Source: Gudongella sp034006985
Lineage (GTDB): Bacteria > Bacillota > Clostridia > Tissierellales > Tissierellaceae
Length of the DNA stretch: 64,000 nucleotides
NCBI GenBank assembly: GCA_034006985.1
Contig: JAVERT010000015.1
Location: 1 to 64,000 of the forward strand
Reading direction: 5' to 3'
Shown: positions 51,584 to 61,111 of the stretch, one piece after another
Layout of the letters: every line of letters begins with the position of its first letter
How positions within the stretch are numbered: the first letter of the stretch is position 1
Notes under the pieces: generated by a model
Database searches by the model: none
What the model was told of the DNA's origin: nothing
Seen by the model: the letters and a program-made list of their open reading frames with translations, nothing else
Translations under genes and position numbers: made by a program

Positions 51584-52414
51584 TTGAAAAATTTAGTTAA
51601 TCAAGATTGGCTTAAAAAGAAAATTGTCGAAGATTCGGTTGTAATATTTGATGTAAGATATAAGCTTGGAGATGAGGTGTATGGAGGAGAGGAATATAAG
51701 AAGGGGCACATTCCAGGAGCTATTTTTATAGCGATGGAAGAATTACTAACAGGAGATGTGGAAGAACACGGAGGAAGACATCCACTTCCAGATATGGAAA
51801 CCTTTAGAAGAGCTATTAATGAATTAGGTGTAGATGATGATATAGATGTAGTTATCTATGATGATGGTGAAATTGCAATGGCGGGAAGGCTTTGGTTTAT
51901 GCTTCGCTACCTAGGTAAAAAAAATGTGTATATTTTAGATGGTGGAATGAAAGAGTGGGCATTGTTCGGAAACAAAATTGATAGAGAAGAAAATCATCCT
52001 AAAATGAGAGGTACACTTAAAACAAATTACAATAAAGCTATAGTTGCTGATGTAAACGATGTGAAAAAAGCGATTTATAATAATAAAGTTGCTATTATTG
52101 ATTCTAGAACATCAGATAGATATAGAGGAGAAATAGAACCAATAGATAGAGTTCCAGGTCATATACCAACATCACTAAATTATCCTTGGCCAGAATTGGT
52201 TGAAAGAGAAGAAAAGTGGACAAAAGAATTATTATTAGACCACTATAAGGATTTAGTAAAATTCGATGAGATATTGGTACATTGTGGCTCTGGAATTACG
52301 GGAACTGTAAATATGATATTTCTTGAAGAAGCTGGTTTGAATGCAAGGTTGTATAATGGTGGATATAGTGATTGGATTAGCTATCCGGAAAATGAAATAA
52401 AAAAAGAAGTGTAA
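51584..52414 (+). CDS. sseA: Two-domain rhodanese (thiosulfate/mercaptopyruvate sulfurtransferase)
   Basis: A 276-residue protein with two rhodanese domains. The first (to about 125) has HIPGAIFIAMEELLTG but an inactive site. The second carries the catalytic cysteine in VHCGSGITGTVN, the motif of mercaptopyruvate sulfurtransferases. It transfers sulfur from thiosulfate or 3-mercaptopyruvate to a thiol acceptor. The start is TTG at 51584 behind GAGGGGG. It may work with the DsrE protein elsewhere in the window. Confidence 0.88.
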   Translation: MKNLVNQDWLKKKIVEDSVVIFDVRYKLGDEVYGGEEYKKGHIPGAIFIAMEELLTGDVEEHGGRHPLPDMETFRRAINELGVDDDIDVVIYDDGEIAMAGRLWFMLRYLGKKNVYILDGGMKEWALFGNKIDREENHPKMRGTLKTNYNKAIVADVNDVKKAIYNNKVAIIDSRTSDRYRGEIEPIDRVPGHIPTSLNYPWPELVEREEKWTKELLLDHYKDLVKFDEILVHCGSGITGTVNMIFLEEAGLNARLYNGGYSDWISYPENEIKKEV

Positions 52415-52510
52415 AAAGCATCAGATAATTCTAAGTATCAGTTACTTTCATACGTGGATGATATAAACACGTTCAAACGGTTACACAAATTAATTGAGGT
52501 GGTTGAGAGA

Positions 52511-53992
52511 ATGAAAGAAAGAGAGAGTGGGATATTATTACCCATATCAGCTTTACCAGGAAAATATGGAATTGGGGATTTTGGCAAAGCAGCCTATGAC
52601 TTCATAGATTTTCTGGAAAATTCAAAACAGAAAAATTGGCAAATTCTACCTTTGGGAGTTACAAGTTATGGAGATTCGCCATATCAATGTATATCTTCCT
52701 ATGCGGGGAATCCATATTTTATAGATTTGGATAAGTTGATAGAGTTGGACTACCTTACATGTGGAGATATTGAAAAAGTCGATCTTGGAGATAATCCAAT
52801 TAAGATAGATTATGCAAAACTATATACTGATAAATATAAACTATTGAGAATTGCATATAATAACTCTAAATTAATACTTAAAGAAGAGCTCTCTGACTAT
52901 TATACTAAAAATACGTTTTGGATAAGAGAGTTTGCATTATTTATGGCTCTAAAGAAAGCTCACAACGACAAAACATGGCAAGAATGGGAAGATAAATACA
53001 AATATTTTGGGAATCCTGAAGTAGAAAAATTTGGAGAAGAACATCAAGATGAATTATATTTTTGGGTTTTTACTCAATATGTTTTTATGAAGCAATGGCA
53101 GGAGTTAAAACAATATGCAAATAAGAAAGGAATTAAAGTTATTGGAGATTTGCCAATATATGTAGCAAGTGATAGTTCTGATGTATGGGCACATCCAGAT
53201 TTGTTTGATTTAAACAAAGAATTCAAACCAAAAACTATTGCGGGTGTCCCACCAGATGATTTTACAGATACTGGACAACTTTGGGGGAATCCAATATACT
53301 CATGGGAAGCTATGAAAAAAGATGATTATAAATTTTGGGTAGACAGAATCAGGCATAATTTGTATCTTTATAGTGTATTGAGAATAGATCATTTTAAAGG
53401 ATTTGAATCATACTGGGAGGTTCCGAATGGATCTTTAACTGCTGTTGGAGGCAGGTGGGTTAAGGGGCCAAGTACTGAATTGTTTGACAAAATTAAAGAA
53501 GAATTAGGAGAACTTGAGATCATAGCAGAAGATCTTGGTTTTCAAACACAAGAAGTAATTGATTTGATAGAAAACACTGGTTTTCCTGGAATGAAAATTC
53601 TCCAATTCGGATTTGATCCATTGGATGATAGTGACAATTTGCCTCATAATTACAAAAATAACTTAGTAGTTTATACTGGAACACACGACAATAAGACCGT
53701 AAACGACTGGTTTCAAACAGCATCTGAAGCAGAAAAAAAATACGCAATTGAATATCTTAACCTAGATGAAAAGGAAGGGTATAATTGGGGTTTAATTAGA
53801 GGTGTGTGGAGTTCCGTTGCCTATTTAGCGATAGCTCAGTTACAAGATTTTTTAAATCTTGGTGAAGAAGCTAGAATTAACACACCTGCTACTTTTGGTG
53901 GGAATTGGAATTGGAGATTTAAAGAAGATGACCTAGATAAAGAACTTTCAGATAAGATTGCAAGGATTACAATGACTTACAGGAGGGGATAA
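52511..53992 (+). CDS. malQ: 4-alpha-glucanotransferase
   Basis: A 493-residue GH77 enzyme that transfers short glucan chains between maltodextrins. SGILLPISALPGKYGIGDFG at the start, VIGDLPIYVASDSSDVWAHP near 215, LRIDHFKGFESYWEVP near 292 and the acid-base region EDLGFQTQEV near 335 contain the usual catalytic aspartate and glutamate positions. Start at 52511 is set by GAGGTGG; a longer frame runs 19 codons upstream. It is translationally close to glgP (one base apart) and forms a maltodextrin/glycogen degradation pair. Confidence 0.93.
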   Translation: MKERESGILLPISALPGKYGIGDFGKAAYDFIDFLENSKQKNWQILPLGVTSYGDSPYQCISSYAGNPYFIDLDKLIELDYLTCGDIEKVDLGDNPIKIDYAKLYTDKYKLLRIAYNNSKLILKEELSDYYTKNTFWIREFALFMALKKAHNDKTWQEWEDKYKYFGNPEVEKFGEEHQDELYFWVFTQYVFMKQWQELKQYANKKGIKVIGDLPIYVASDSSDVWAHPDLFDLNKEFKPKTIAGVPPDDFTDTGQLWGNPIYSWEAMKKDDYKFWVDRIRHNLYLYSVLRIDHFKGFESYWEVPNGSLTAVGGRWVKGPSTELFDKIKEELGELEIIAEDLGFQTQEVIDLIENTGFPGMKILQFGFDPLDDSDNLPHNYKNNLVVYTGTHDNKTVNDWFQTASEAEKKYAIEYLNLDEKEGYNWGLIRGVWSSVAYLAIAQLQDFLNLGEEARINTPATFGGNWNWRFKEDDLDKELSDKIARITMTYRRG

Positions 53993-53993
53993 T

Positions 53994-56360
53994 TTGGTAG
54001 ATCATGAAAATTTAACGAAGAGAATAGAAATGTATGCTAGAACTACATTTGGATGTGAGTTTAAGGATCTCTTAGATAGCGAGAAATACATCGCACTTTC
54101 AAAAGCACTAATGGAGTCAGTTCTTCCACTGTGGGAAGAATCGAGAGAAATATCTAGTAAAAACAGAAGAGCATTTTATTTTTCATCGGAATATTTGATG
54201 GGAAGATTTTTAGATAATAATTTAATTGGAATTGGAGCAAAAGAAGAAGTAATAGAAATATTAAAATCTGAAGGTGTAAATTATTATGATATTGAAGAAT
54301 CAGAAGAAGATCCAGCTTTAGGGAATGGTGGATTAGGAAGACTTGCAGCTGGTTTTTTGGATTCTGCAGCTACACTTGGATATCCCTTAGATGGATATGG
54401 TATAAGATATGACTTTGGTTTATTTAAGCAAGAGTTTGTAGATGGGGAACAAGTAGAAAAAGCAGATAATTGGACCAAATATGGAGATCCTTGGGGAATT
54501 AGAAAAATAAGTGAAACAGTAAGAGTTTCGTTTAGGGATGGAGAATTAAACGCTGTTCCATATGATTATCCAGTTATTGGATACAATCATAAATTGATAA
54601 ATACTCTAAGACTTTGGAAGGCGGAACCATTAGAAGAATTCGACTTTCAAGCATTTAATAATCAACAATATGCATTGGCAGTTAGAGAAAAAAATCAGGC
54701 AGAGAATATAGCAAAAGTACTATATCCAAATGATTCCTATGAAGAGGGTAAAAAACTTAGATTAAAGCAACAATACTTTTTCGTTTCGGCTTCATTACAA
54801 GATATTATAAGAGGATACAAAATAAATCATTCTGATTTTAGTGAATTTCATAACTCTTTTTCAATTCAATTAAATGACACACATCCTGCTGTTGCAATAC
54901 CTGAATTAATGAGATTGCTTGTACACATTGAGGGAGTAGAATTTGAATATGCATGGGAAATTGTAAAAAAGACTTTTGGTTATACAAATCATACTCTACT
55001 AGCAGAAGCCTTGGAACAATGGCCAATTAGATATTATCAAGAGTTAATTCCTAGAATATATGAAATAATTCAAAGAATAAATTCAATGCTTTTAATTGAA
55101 CTAAACAATATGGGAATTAATGAAAATGAGTTTTCAAAATATGAAATAATCCACAATGATAATATTAGAATGGCTTGGCTATCAATTTATGGTTCGAAAT
55201 CAATAAATGGTGTGGCAAGATTACACACAGACCTTTTGATAAATCACGAATTAAAAGATTGGTACAGAATATATCCAGAGAAGTTTAACAATAAAACAAA
55301 TGGCATTACACAAAGAAGATGGTTACTACAAGCAAACCCAGAATTATCTAAGTTAGTTACAGAACTTTTGGGGAGCGATGAATGGATAACTAATTTAGAT
55401 GCACTTAAAGGTTTAGAAAAGTATGCGGAAGAAAAAAGTGTGTTAGATAGATTTTTAGAAATTAAGAAAATAAAAAAAATCCAGTTAAGTGAATATATTT
55501 ACCAAGTTGAAGGAATAAAAATAGATCCAGATTCAATTTTTGATATCCAGATTAAGAGACTTCATGAGTATAAAAGACAACTTTTAAATGCATTGCATAT
55601 ACTTTATCTGTACTTTGAAATTAAAGACAACCCAGACTTGGATATAACTCCAAGAACCTTTATTTTTGGAGGGAAAGCTGCACCAGGATACTTTAGAGCA
55701 AAGGGTATTATAAAGTTTATAAATGATATAGCAGAATTAGTAAATAATGATAAATCAATCGATAATAAATTAAAAGTAGTATTTGTACAAAACTATAGAG
55801 TTTCTTATGCTGAAAAGTTATTTCCCGCAGCAGATATATCAGAACAAATCTCTACTGCAGGAAAAGAAGCTTCTGGAACAGGTAATATGAAGTTTATGTT
55901 AAATGGAGCTCCTACAATAGGAACATATGATGGAGCTAATATCGAAATTGCAGAAGAAGCGGGAGAAGAAAATAGCTTTATATTTGGTTTAAGAGTTGAA
56001 GATATAAATTTAATTTATGATAGCTATAATCCGGAGTCAGAGTATTACAACAATCCAAAGTTAAAGAGAGTAATGGATACTTTGATAGATGGAACTTTTA
56101 ATGATACTAGTGGAGCATATAAAGAAATTTTCAATTCTATAATTTATGGAGCGCCATGGCATAGAGCCGACAATTATTTTATATTAAAAGACTTTGCAGA
56201 ATATAGAATTGCTCAAGAAGCTGTAGATTCAGCTTATAGAGATAGATATTTATGGGCTAAGAAATGCTGGCTAAATTTAACAAATGCAGGGAAATTTAGT
56301 TCGGATAGAACAATTAAACAATATGCAGATGATATTTGGAATATCAAGACAATTGTCTAG
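53994..56360 (+). CDS. glgP: Glycogen/maltodextrin phosphorylase
   Basis: A 788-residue GT35 phosphorylase that releases glucose 1-phosphate. FSSEYLMGRFLDNNLI near residue 62, EEDPALGNGGLGRLAAGFL near 103, and the pyridoxal site EASGTGNMKFMLNG near 620 are all present, so the enzyme is probably active. Start is TTG at 53994 with AGGAGGGG just before it, inside the malQ stop region. No glycogen synthesis genes are in the window. A degraded LacI regulator lies just downstream. Confidence 0.93.
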   Translation: MVDHENLTKRIEMYARTTFGCEFKDLLDSEKYIALSKALMESVLPLWEESREISSKNRRAFYFSSEYLMGRFLDNNLIGIGAKEEVIEILKSEGVNYYDIEESEEDPALGNGGLGRLAAGFLDSAATLGYPLDGYGIRYDFGLFKQEFVDGEQVEKADNWTKYGDPWGIRKISETVRVSFRDGELNAVPYDYPVIGYNHKLINTLRLWKAEPLEEFDFQAFNNQQYALAVREKNQAENIAKVLYPNDSYEEGKKLRLKQQYFFVSASLQDIIRGYKINHSDFSEFHNSFSIQLNDTHPAVAIPELMRLLVHIEGVEFEYAWEIVKKTFGYTNHTLLAEALEQWPIRYYQELIPRIYEIIQRINSMLLIELNNMGINENEFSKYEIIHNDNIRMAWLSIYGSKSINGVARLHTDLLINHELKDWYRIYPEKFNNKTNGITQRRWLLQANPELSKLVTELLGSDEWITNLDALKGLEKYAEEKSVLDRFLEIKKIKKIQLSEYIYQVEGIKIDPDSIFDIQIKRLHEYKRQLLNALHILYLYFEIKDNPDLDITPRTFIFGGKAAPGYFRAKGIIKFINDIAELVNNDKSIDNKLKVVFVQNYRVSYAEKLFPAADISEQISTAGKEASGTGNMKFMLNGAPTIGTYDGANIEIAEEAGEENSFIFGLRVEDINLIYDSYNPESEYYNNPKLKRVMDTLIDGTFNDTSGAYKEIFNSIIYGAPWHRADNYFILKDFAEYRIAQEAVDSAYRDRYLWAKKCWLNLTNAGKFSSDRTIKQYADDIWNIKTIV

Positions 56361-56363
56361 TTA

Positions 56364-56383
56364 GTGGAGGCTCTGCCTCCTTT
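56364..56383 (+). terminator. Short hairpin after glgP
   Basis: GGAGGC and GCCTCC form a 6-base stem around TCT, with only three Ts after it. Weak terminator. Confidence 0.5.
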
Positions 56384-56398
56384 AACATCAGACATTGG

Positions 56399-56590
56399 GG
56401 GCAAGTGGGCTTCAATAATAGTCTTTTATCCAGCTAGTCAAGGGTTCCTATTACTTCGGTAGAGATTCATGCTGACAAATTAGGTGAAGAAGCTGTTGAT
56501 ATGTTTATATGAATAATTAAAATGGGAAAAAAACAGGCTAAAAAAATAGTGCTGTTTACTATTTACAAAAGAGAATCCACAGATATATAA
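56399..56590 (+). pseudogene. Remnant of a LacI/GalR-type regulator (C-terminal part)
   Basis: Read through two in-frame stops (TAG 56435-56437, TGA 56510-56512), the frame gives VGFNNSLLSS, then RVPITSVEIHADKLGEEAVD, then KKIVLFTIYKRES. This is the pattern of the LacI-family C-terminus (VGFD..., PLTTV..., LGR.A.ELL, RIVLPTELIVRES). No HTH or N-terminal effector domain is left. Its position after malQ-glgP suggests it once controlled maltodextrin genes. Codon use is like the neighbours, so decay is probably recent. Confidence 0.7.
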
Positions 56591-56736
56591 ATTAATTATC
56601 TGTAAATAGATTCAAATTTTGCAAATTATCACTTTATTTGATTAAGGAAGTTGATTTAGGTTGATAACTGGTAGATTTAGTGCTATTATTTATTTATGGT
56701 GATTATCATCAAATACAGATAAATGTGAGGGATAAT

Positions 56737-57354
56737 ATGGATTATAAGCTCATAGAAGATAATTTGAAAAAAATTAACGCGGTTGTGTCAAGCAAAATTG
56801 TATTCAGTGAGGACAATAGAATTGAGGAAATCCATATTGTTTCTAATGGGCACAGAGGTCCTAAGCAAATTGCTAGGGACATACAATCAGTTCTTTTGGC
56901 TACATATGATGTTGATGTTGATCATAAAAAGATAAGCATAGCTCAGATTCCAGAAGATTTAATCGAAAAAAGAGGATGTAGGATGAAACTAGAGGGAGTT
57001 TTAAGAGAAACTTCAGGTTCTACTGCAACTGTTAAAGTGACATTTTCAAAAGAGGGCGACGATTTTTCATCCGCCAGAACAGGAATGAATTCAAGTAGAA
57101 ATGTAGATAGAATGTTAGTAGAAAGCACATTACAAGCAGTCACTGATGCATGCGGTTTATGCGATGTGTTTCTTTTTGATGATATAAGACAAGTATCTAT
57201 ATCAAATTCAATGGTGGTAGTAGTTGTTGTAACTGGTATAGAAGGAAATTTAGAACAGAAACTTTCAGGTTCTAGTATAGTGAATAACGATTACCATGGA
57301 TCAATTGTTAAAGCAACACTTGATGCAGTAAACAGATTTATAACAAAACAGTGA
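56737..57354 (+). CDS. Conserved protein of unknown function
   Basis: A 205-residue protein. The N-terminal part has IVFSEDNRIEEIHIVSNGHRGP followed by KQIARDIQSVLLATYDVDVD, and the C-terminal half (about 90-205) has repeated beta-strand/helix character with VVVVVVTGIEG and VKATLDAVNRFI. No known domain is named here. The ATG at 56737 follows GAGGG; a longer frame starts 19 codons upstream. It lies just before the inverted-repeat element at 57358. Confidence 0.55.
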   Translation: MDYKLIEDNLKKINAVVSSKIVFSEDNRIEEIHIVSNGHRGPKQIARDIQSVLLATYDVDVDHKKISIAQIPEDLIEKRGCRMKLEGVLRETSGSTATVKVTFSKEGDDFSSARTGMNSSRNVDRMLVESTLQAVTDACGLCDVFLFDDIRQVSISNSMVVVVVVTGIEGNLEQKLSGSSIVNNDYHGSIVKATLDAVNRFITKQ

Positions 57355-57357
57355 ATT

Positions 57358-57565
57358 ATGCCAGCTAATTGTATATTTTAGTTTTAAAATCATTTAAGCG
57401 GAGCGAATATAGCATGCTAACATAGCGAAAAGCATAGCACTCTCAAAGGAGGCTATATTCGATGAATAAAATAATAAGAGTATCAATGACTGTTCTTGCA
57501 TTAGTTCTTGCAGCTGGCGCTCGTTACTCCCTAATTTAGTGTAAATACATACAATTAGCTGGCAT
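57358..57565. mobile_element. 208-bp MITE-like element with 17-bp terminal inverted repeats
   Basis: ATGCCAGCTAATTGTAT at 57358-57374 is repeated perfectly inverted at 57549-57565. Inside lies a second inverted pair CGAATATAGC/GCTATATTCG (57404-57413, 57452-57461), the right arm of which abuts a ribosome binding site and a 25-codon frame. No transposase is encoded and no clear target-site duplication is seen. It begins 4 bases after the stop of the gene at 56737. A non-mobile role as a structured leader for the HD-GYP gene is also possible. Confidence 0.6.
57462..57539 (+). CDS. Short signal-like peptide inside the inverted-repeat element
   Basis: A 25-residue frame (MNKIIRVSMTVLALVLAAG then ARYSLI) with AAAGGAGG 10 bases upstream. 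It is a hydrophobic, positively charged-start peptide resembling an uncleaved signal sequence or a truncated exported protein. Its stop comes abruptly, which suits a remnant as much as a functional small peptide. Confidence 0.3.
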   Translation: MNKIIRVSMTVLALVLAAGARYSLI

Positions 57566-57587
57566 TTTCTATAAAAGGAGGGCCACC

Positions 57588-58829
57588 ATGGAAATTAATA
57601 AAAAAACTAAATTTTATCTTGGGTTATTGGTTGTCCTTGCTATAAGTTTATACATATATTTACTTTTTAATTTTACAATTGAGAGCCTTGGATTATTTTT
57701 ATTCTGGACAATGCTTTCAATCATTGTTGAATCATTGCTTATTCCACTTCCTAATAATACAATTGGAGTTTCCGTAGGTTATGCAATTGAGATAGCCACA
57801 ATAATAGTGGGTGGCCCATTGCTTGCTACAACAGCCTCTGGATTAGCGTTCCTTTTAAGAGCACCCAATATTCCTGGAAGAGGATATGTGCATGTGCTGA
57901 ATCTTCCTTTCTACAAATCTTTATTTAATATAGCCCAAAGTGTAATTGTTACTGCTTTGACGAGCCTATGCTATTTGGCATTTGGAGGGGAAATTGGGGT
58001 ATTTGCTGCTATACCTACAATAATAATTTTACTTTTGGGAATGATTATAAATACTTCAATAATTTCTGGTTTTGTATCTATATCTGATAATGAAGATTTT
58101 GTAAATACATGGATTGACAATATAAGGGGTACATTCTCAAGTTCACTTGCTGTAGGTACAATGGGAATAATAGTTGCTATTGCTTTTATTGGGTATGGAT
58201 ATTGGGCGGTAATTCTTTTCTTTGGTCCACTACTGCTAGCTAGATATTCATTTAGACTTTATATGGAAATGAGAAATCTTTACTTATCTACAATCCAAGC
58301 ATTAAACAAAACAGTTGAGGCAAAGGACCCATATACAAGTGGTCATGCTAATAGAGTAGGGGAGTATGCAGTTGATTTAGCTAAAGCCTATGATCTTCCA
58401 TTTAAAAGTATTGAAAATATTAAAACAGCTGCTATATTACATGATATTGGGAAAATTGGTATTAATGATAGCATATTAAACAAAGCAACTAGGTTGACAG
58501 CTGAAGAGTACCATGAAATAATGAAACATCCTTCAATAGGTGCTGATATAATTTGCAAGGTAGATTTTCTTAAAGACATAACAACAATAGTCAAACATCA
58601 TCACGAAAGATACGACGGCAAAGGATACCCAGATGGACTTAAGGGAGATGAAATACCTATTGAAGCAAGTATTTTAATGATTGCAGATTCTTACGATGCA
58701 ATGACATCAGATAGACCATATAGAAAAGCATTAACAAAAGAAGAGGCAATTGGAGAATTACGAAAAAACTCGGGCACTCAATTCCATCCAGAATTAGTTA
58801 TTAAATTTATATCAATAATGGAACATTAG
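57588..58829 (+). CDS. Membrane HD-GYP cyclic-di-GMP phosphodiesterase
   Basis: A 413-residue protein. Residues 8-235 form an N-terminal sensor of about seven membrane segments (MASE-like). The HD-GYP domain (about 240-413) has HANRVGEY, the metal-binding ILHDIGKIGIND (His285-Asp286), HHHERYDGKGYPDGLKGDEIP with the GYP signature, and DSYDAMTSDRPYRK. It likely degrades cyclic di-GMP in response to a membrane signal. AGGAGG precedes the ATG at 57588. The DUF5317 gene follows after 8 bases. Confidence 0.88.
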   Translation: MEINKKTKFYLGLLVVLAISLYIYLLFNFTIESLGLFLFWTMLSIIVESLLIPLPNNTIGVSVGYAIEIATIIVGGPLLATTASGLAFLLRAPNIPGRGYVHVLNLPFYKSLFNIAQSVIVTALTSLCYLAFGGEIGVFAAIPTIIILLLGMIINTSIISGFVSISDNEDFVNTWIDNIRGTFSSSLAVGTMGIIVAIAFIGYGYWAVILFFGPLLLARYSFRLYMEMRNLYLSTIQALNKTVEAKDPYTSGHANRVGEYAVDLAKAYDLPFKSIENIKTAAILHDIGKIGINDSILNKATRLTAEEYHEIMKHPSIGADIICKVDFLKDITTIVKHHHERYDGKGYPDGLKGDEIPIEASILMIADSYDAMTSDRPYRKALTKEEAIGELRKNSGTQFHPELVIKFISIMEH

Positions 58830-58837
58830 GTGATAAA

Positions 58838-59398
58838 ATGTTTATAGAACCATCAGTGCTATCCATAATAATAGCAAAACTTAAAGGTGGAAGATTTAGA
58901 AACCTCGAGACCGTAAAAATAAAGGGATTCTACCTGATAGTTATCTCAGCGATTTTACAATTTAGTCTCTCTCTAACAAAAAGATTTAATGTGGAGTTTT
59001 TAGAAAGAATTACTAGCAATTATCTTATATATATAATTTTAATTTCTTACTTACTTTTAATAGCAGTAACGCTATTAAATATAAAAAAGGTTTATATGAA
59101 GCTGTTATTGATAGGAATTTTATTAAACCTTGTAGTTATAATGGCAAACAACGGTAAAATGCCTGTTTCCATTACTGGCTTTAAAGGTATATATACTGAA
59201 ACTGAACTTCCAGAAAGAGAATTCGATATAAAGCATACAAATGTAAATAGAGACACAAACTTAAGGCTTTTGGGGGATATAATTTTGATAGATAGACCAT
59301 ATCCTCTGCCAAAGATACTAAGCATAGGTGATTTATTTATAATGGGGGGAGTATTCTTTTTCTTCCATAGTGAGATGCTAAGAAAGAAAGAAATTTAA
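58838..59398 (+). CDS. DUF5317 family membrane protein
   Basis: A 186-residue protein with about five membrane segments (IIAKLKGGRFRNLET at the start, then GFYLIVISAILQFSLSL, YLIYIILISYLLLIAVTLL, and the motif MANNGKMPVS). The C-terminal loop LGDIILIDRPYPLPKILSIGD is typical of DUF5317. Function is unknown. It is co-transcribed with the HD-GYP gene. Confidence 0.75.
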   Translation: MFIEPSVLSIIIAKLKGGRFRNLETVKIKGFYLIVISAILQFSLSLTKRFNVEFLERITSNYLIYIILISYLLLIAVTLLNIKKVYMKLLLIGILLNLVVIMANNGKMPVSITGFKGIYTETELPEREFDIKHTNVNRDTNLRLLGDIILIDRPYPLPKILSIGDLFIMGGVFFFFHSEMLRKKEI

Positions 59399-59460
59399 TC
59401 CCATACACTTAAGAAATTAAGATGTTTGGGATATTTTAATAAATCGAGATAGGAGAAAAA

Positions 59461-61023
59461 ATGAAGATTTTAGAGATAATAGATAGTTTAGAAATTGTTG
59501 AGATGAAAAACTATGATGAAAAGATTGATATTAGGGGTATAGCTTTTCATTCTCTTAAAGTTGAACAAGACTATATTTATGTTGCGATAAAAGGCTATAT
59601 TGTAGATGGTCATAGTTTTATTAATGATGCTATAAAAAGAGGAGCTAAAGCAGTATTTGTAGAGGAATTTGTTGATACACAAAAAGAGATTTGTCAGATT
59701 AAGGTTTTAAATACAAGGAAAGCTCTTTCTATTATAAGTAGCAACTTCTTCGGTAATCCATCTAGAAAAATTAAGGTTATAGGTATTACTGCAACAAATG
59801 GAAAGACAACTACATCATTTTTACTAGATCAAATTTATAATAGTGCTGGATTAAAAACTGGACTGATAGGTAGTGTTATTGCAAAAATAGAAGATGAAGT
59901 TATAGTTTCGTCGCTTACTACCCCAGAGAGTTTAGAATTACAGGAACTCTTTTATAAAATGAACCTAGCTAAATTAGATAGGGCTGTTATGGAGGTTTCA
60001 TCTTCAGCTTTAGAGCTTTATAGAGTTAATGATGTGGATTTTGACATAGTATCCTTCAGCAATTTTAGCCGAGAGCATATAGATCAACATGGAAGCTTTG
60101 AAAACTATTGGCAAATAAAGTCTAGCTTGATAAGAGATGCTAAAAAAGAGTCTATTGCAGTTTTGAATATTGACAACGAAAAAATTAGAAACTTGATAAA
60201 TCAAACACAAGCGAAAGTAGTGGATTATTCAATAAATACAGATTTTGGAAGGATCCAGTGTTGTGATTTAAAACTTGTAGATGGAAGAGCAAATTTTACA
60301 GTAAAAATTAAAGAAAATATTATATTGCCAAATGGGAAAATTGATAAAGGTAGTTTTGAAGTCAAGCTTAAGATACCAGGCTACCATTCAGTGGAGAATG
60401 CCATGGCAGCAATAGTAATTTCTCTAGTTGAAAATATATCGATAAAAACCATACAACAAGGTCTTAGAGACTTTGGAGGAGTAGAGCGAAGATTTGAATT
60501 TGTTTATGAAGATAATTTTATAATTATTGATGATCATTTTGCAAATATAAAAAATATCAATAGCACATTAGAAACGCTTACAGATATGGAGAAGAACAAG
60601 ATTATAATAGTTTATGCGATAAGGGGTAATAGAGGAGTAACGGTAAATAGAGAAAATGCTGAAGCACTTCTTGCTTGGAAGGATAGATTAGGAATAGATA
60701 GTATTATAGCAACCAAGAGTATAGGTGCTGTATCTATTAAAGATAAAGTTTCACAAGAAGAAGAAGCTGTTTTTAAAGAAGTACTAGATGGATCTGAGCT
60801 TAACTATATAATTTATGATACTCTAGATGAAGCTATCAGTTCGGCACTTTCAAAGGTAGAAAGAAAAGATTTGCTATTATTAGCAGGATGCCAAGGGATG
60901 GATCATGGAGGAAGAGTTGCACTTGATTATCTATACTCTAAAGATTCTACATTGGATAGAAAAGAATTGTATAAACCATTATTGAAAAGAGTTTCAGAAA
61001 TCGGATTAGAGATTAAAGAATAG
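59461..61023 (+). CDS. MurE-like Mur ligase with non-canonical active-site motifs
   Basis: A 520-residue Mur ligase. The N-terminal domain (DIRGIAFHSLKVEQDYIYVAIKG) and ATP loop GITATNGKTTT near residue 108-118 are MurE-like, and STALE-like TTPESLELQELF and EVSSSALELYRV follow. In the central domain the usual YAHNPD-type motif is replaced by IDDHFANIKN, and the meso-diaminopimelate signature DNPR is not seen. A standard MurE is therefore not certain; it may add another residue, or be a paralog of unknown use. It is followed by apt and glmS and preceded by DUF5317. Confidence 0.72.
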   Translation: MKILEIIDSLEIVEMKNYDEKIDIRGIAFHSLKVEQDYIYVAIKGYIVDGHSFINDAIKRGAKAVFVEEFVDTQKEICQIKVLNTRKALSIISSNFFGNPSRKIKVIGITATNGKTTTSFLLDQIYNSAGLKTGLIGSVIAKIEDEVIVSSLTTPESLELQELFYKMNLAKLDRAVMEVSSSALELYRVNDVDFDIVSFSNFSREHIDQHGSFENYWQIKSSLIRDAKKESIAVLNIDNEKIRNLINQTQAKVVDYSINTDFGRIQCCDLKLVDGRANFTVKIKENIILPNGKIDKGSFEVKLKIPGYHSVENAMAAIVISLVENISIKTIQQGLRDFGGVERRFEFVYEDNFIIIDDHFANIKNINSTLETLTDMEKNKIIIVYAIRGNRGVTVNRENAEALLAWKDRLGIDSIIATKSIGAVSIKDKVSQEEEAVFKEVLDGSELNYIIYDTLDEAISSALSKVERKDLLLLAGCQGMDHGGRVALDYLYSKDSTLDRKELYKPLLKRVSEIGLEIKE

Positions 61024-61111
61024 TTTTTCAAATAAAGAATTATATGGTAAAATTAATGAGTGCAAAGGACATTAACTTAAAATTGATAACTTAAGACAAG
61101 GAGGAGAAATT

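Noticed and set aside
56510..56512. TGA in the LacI remnant as selenocysteine
   Set aside because: A second, different in-frame stop (TAG) lies upstream, the N-terminal gene is missing, and LacI regulators have no Cys at this site.
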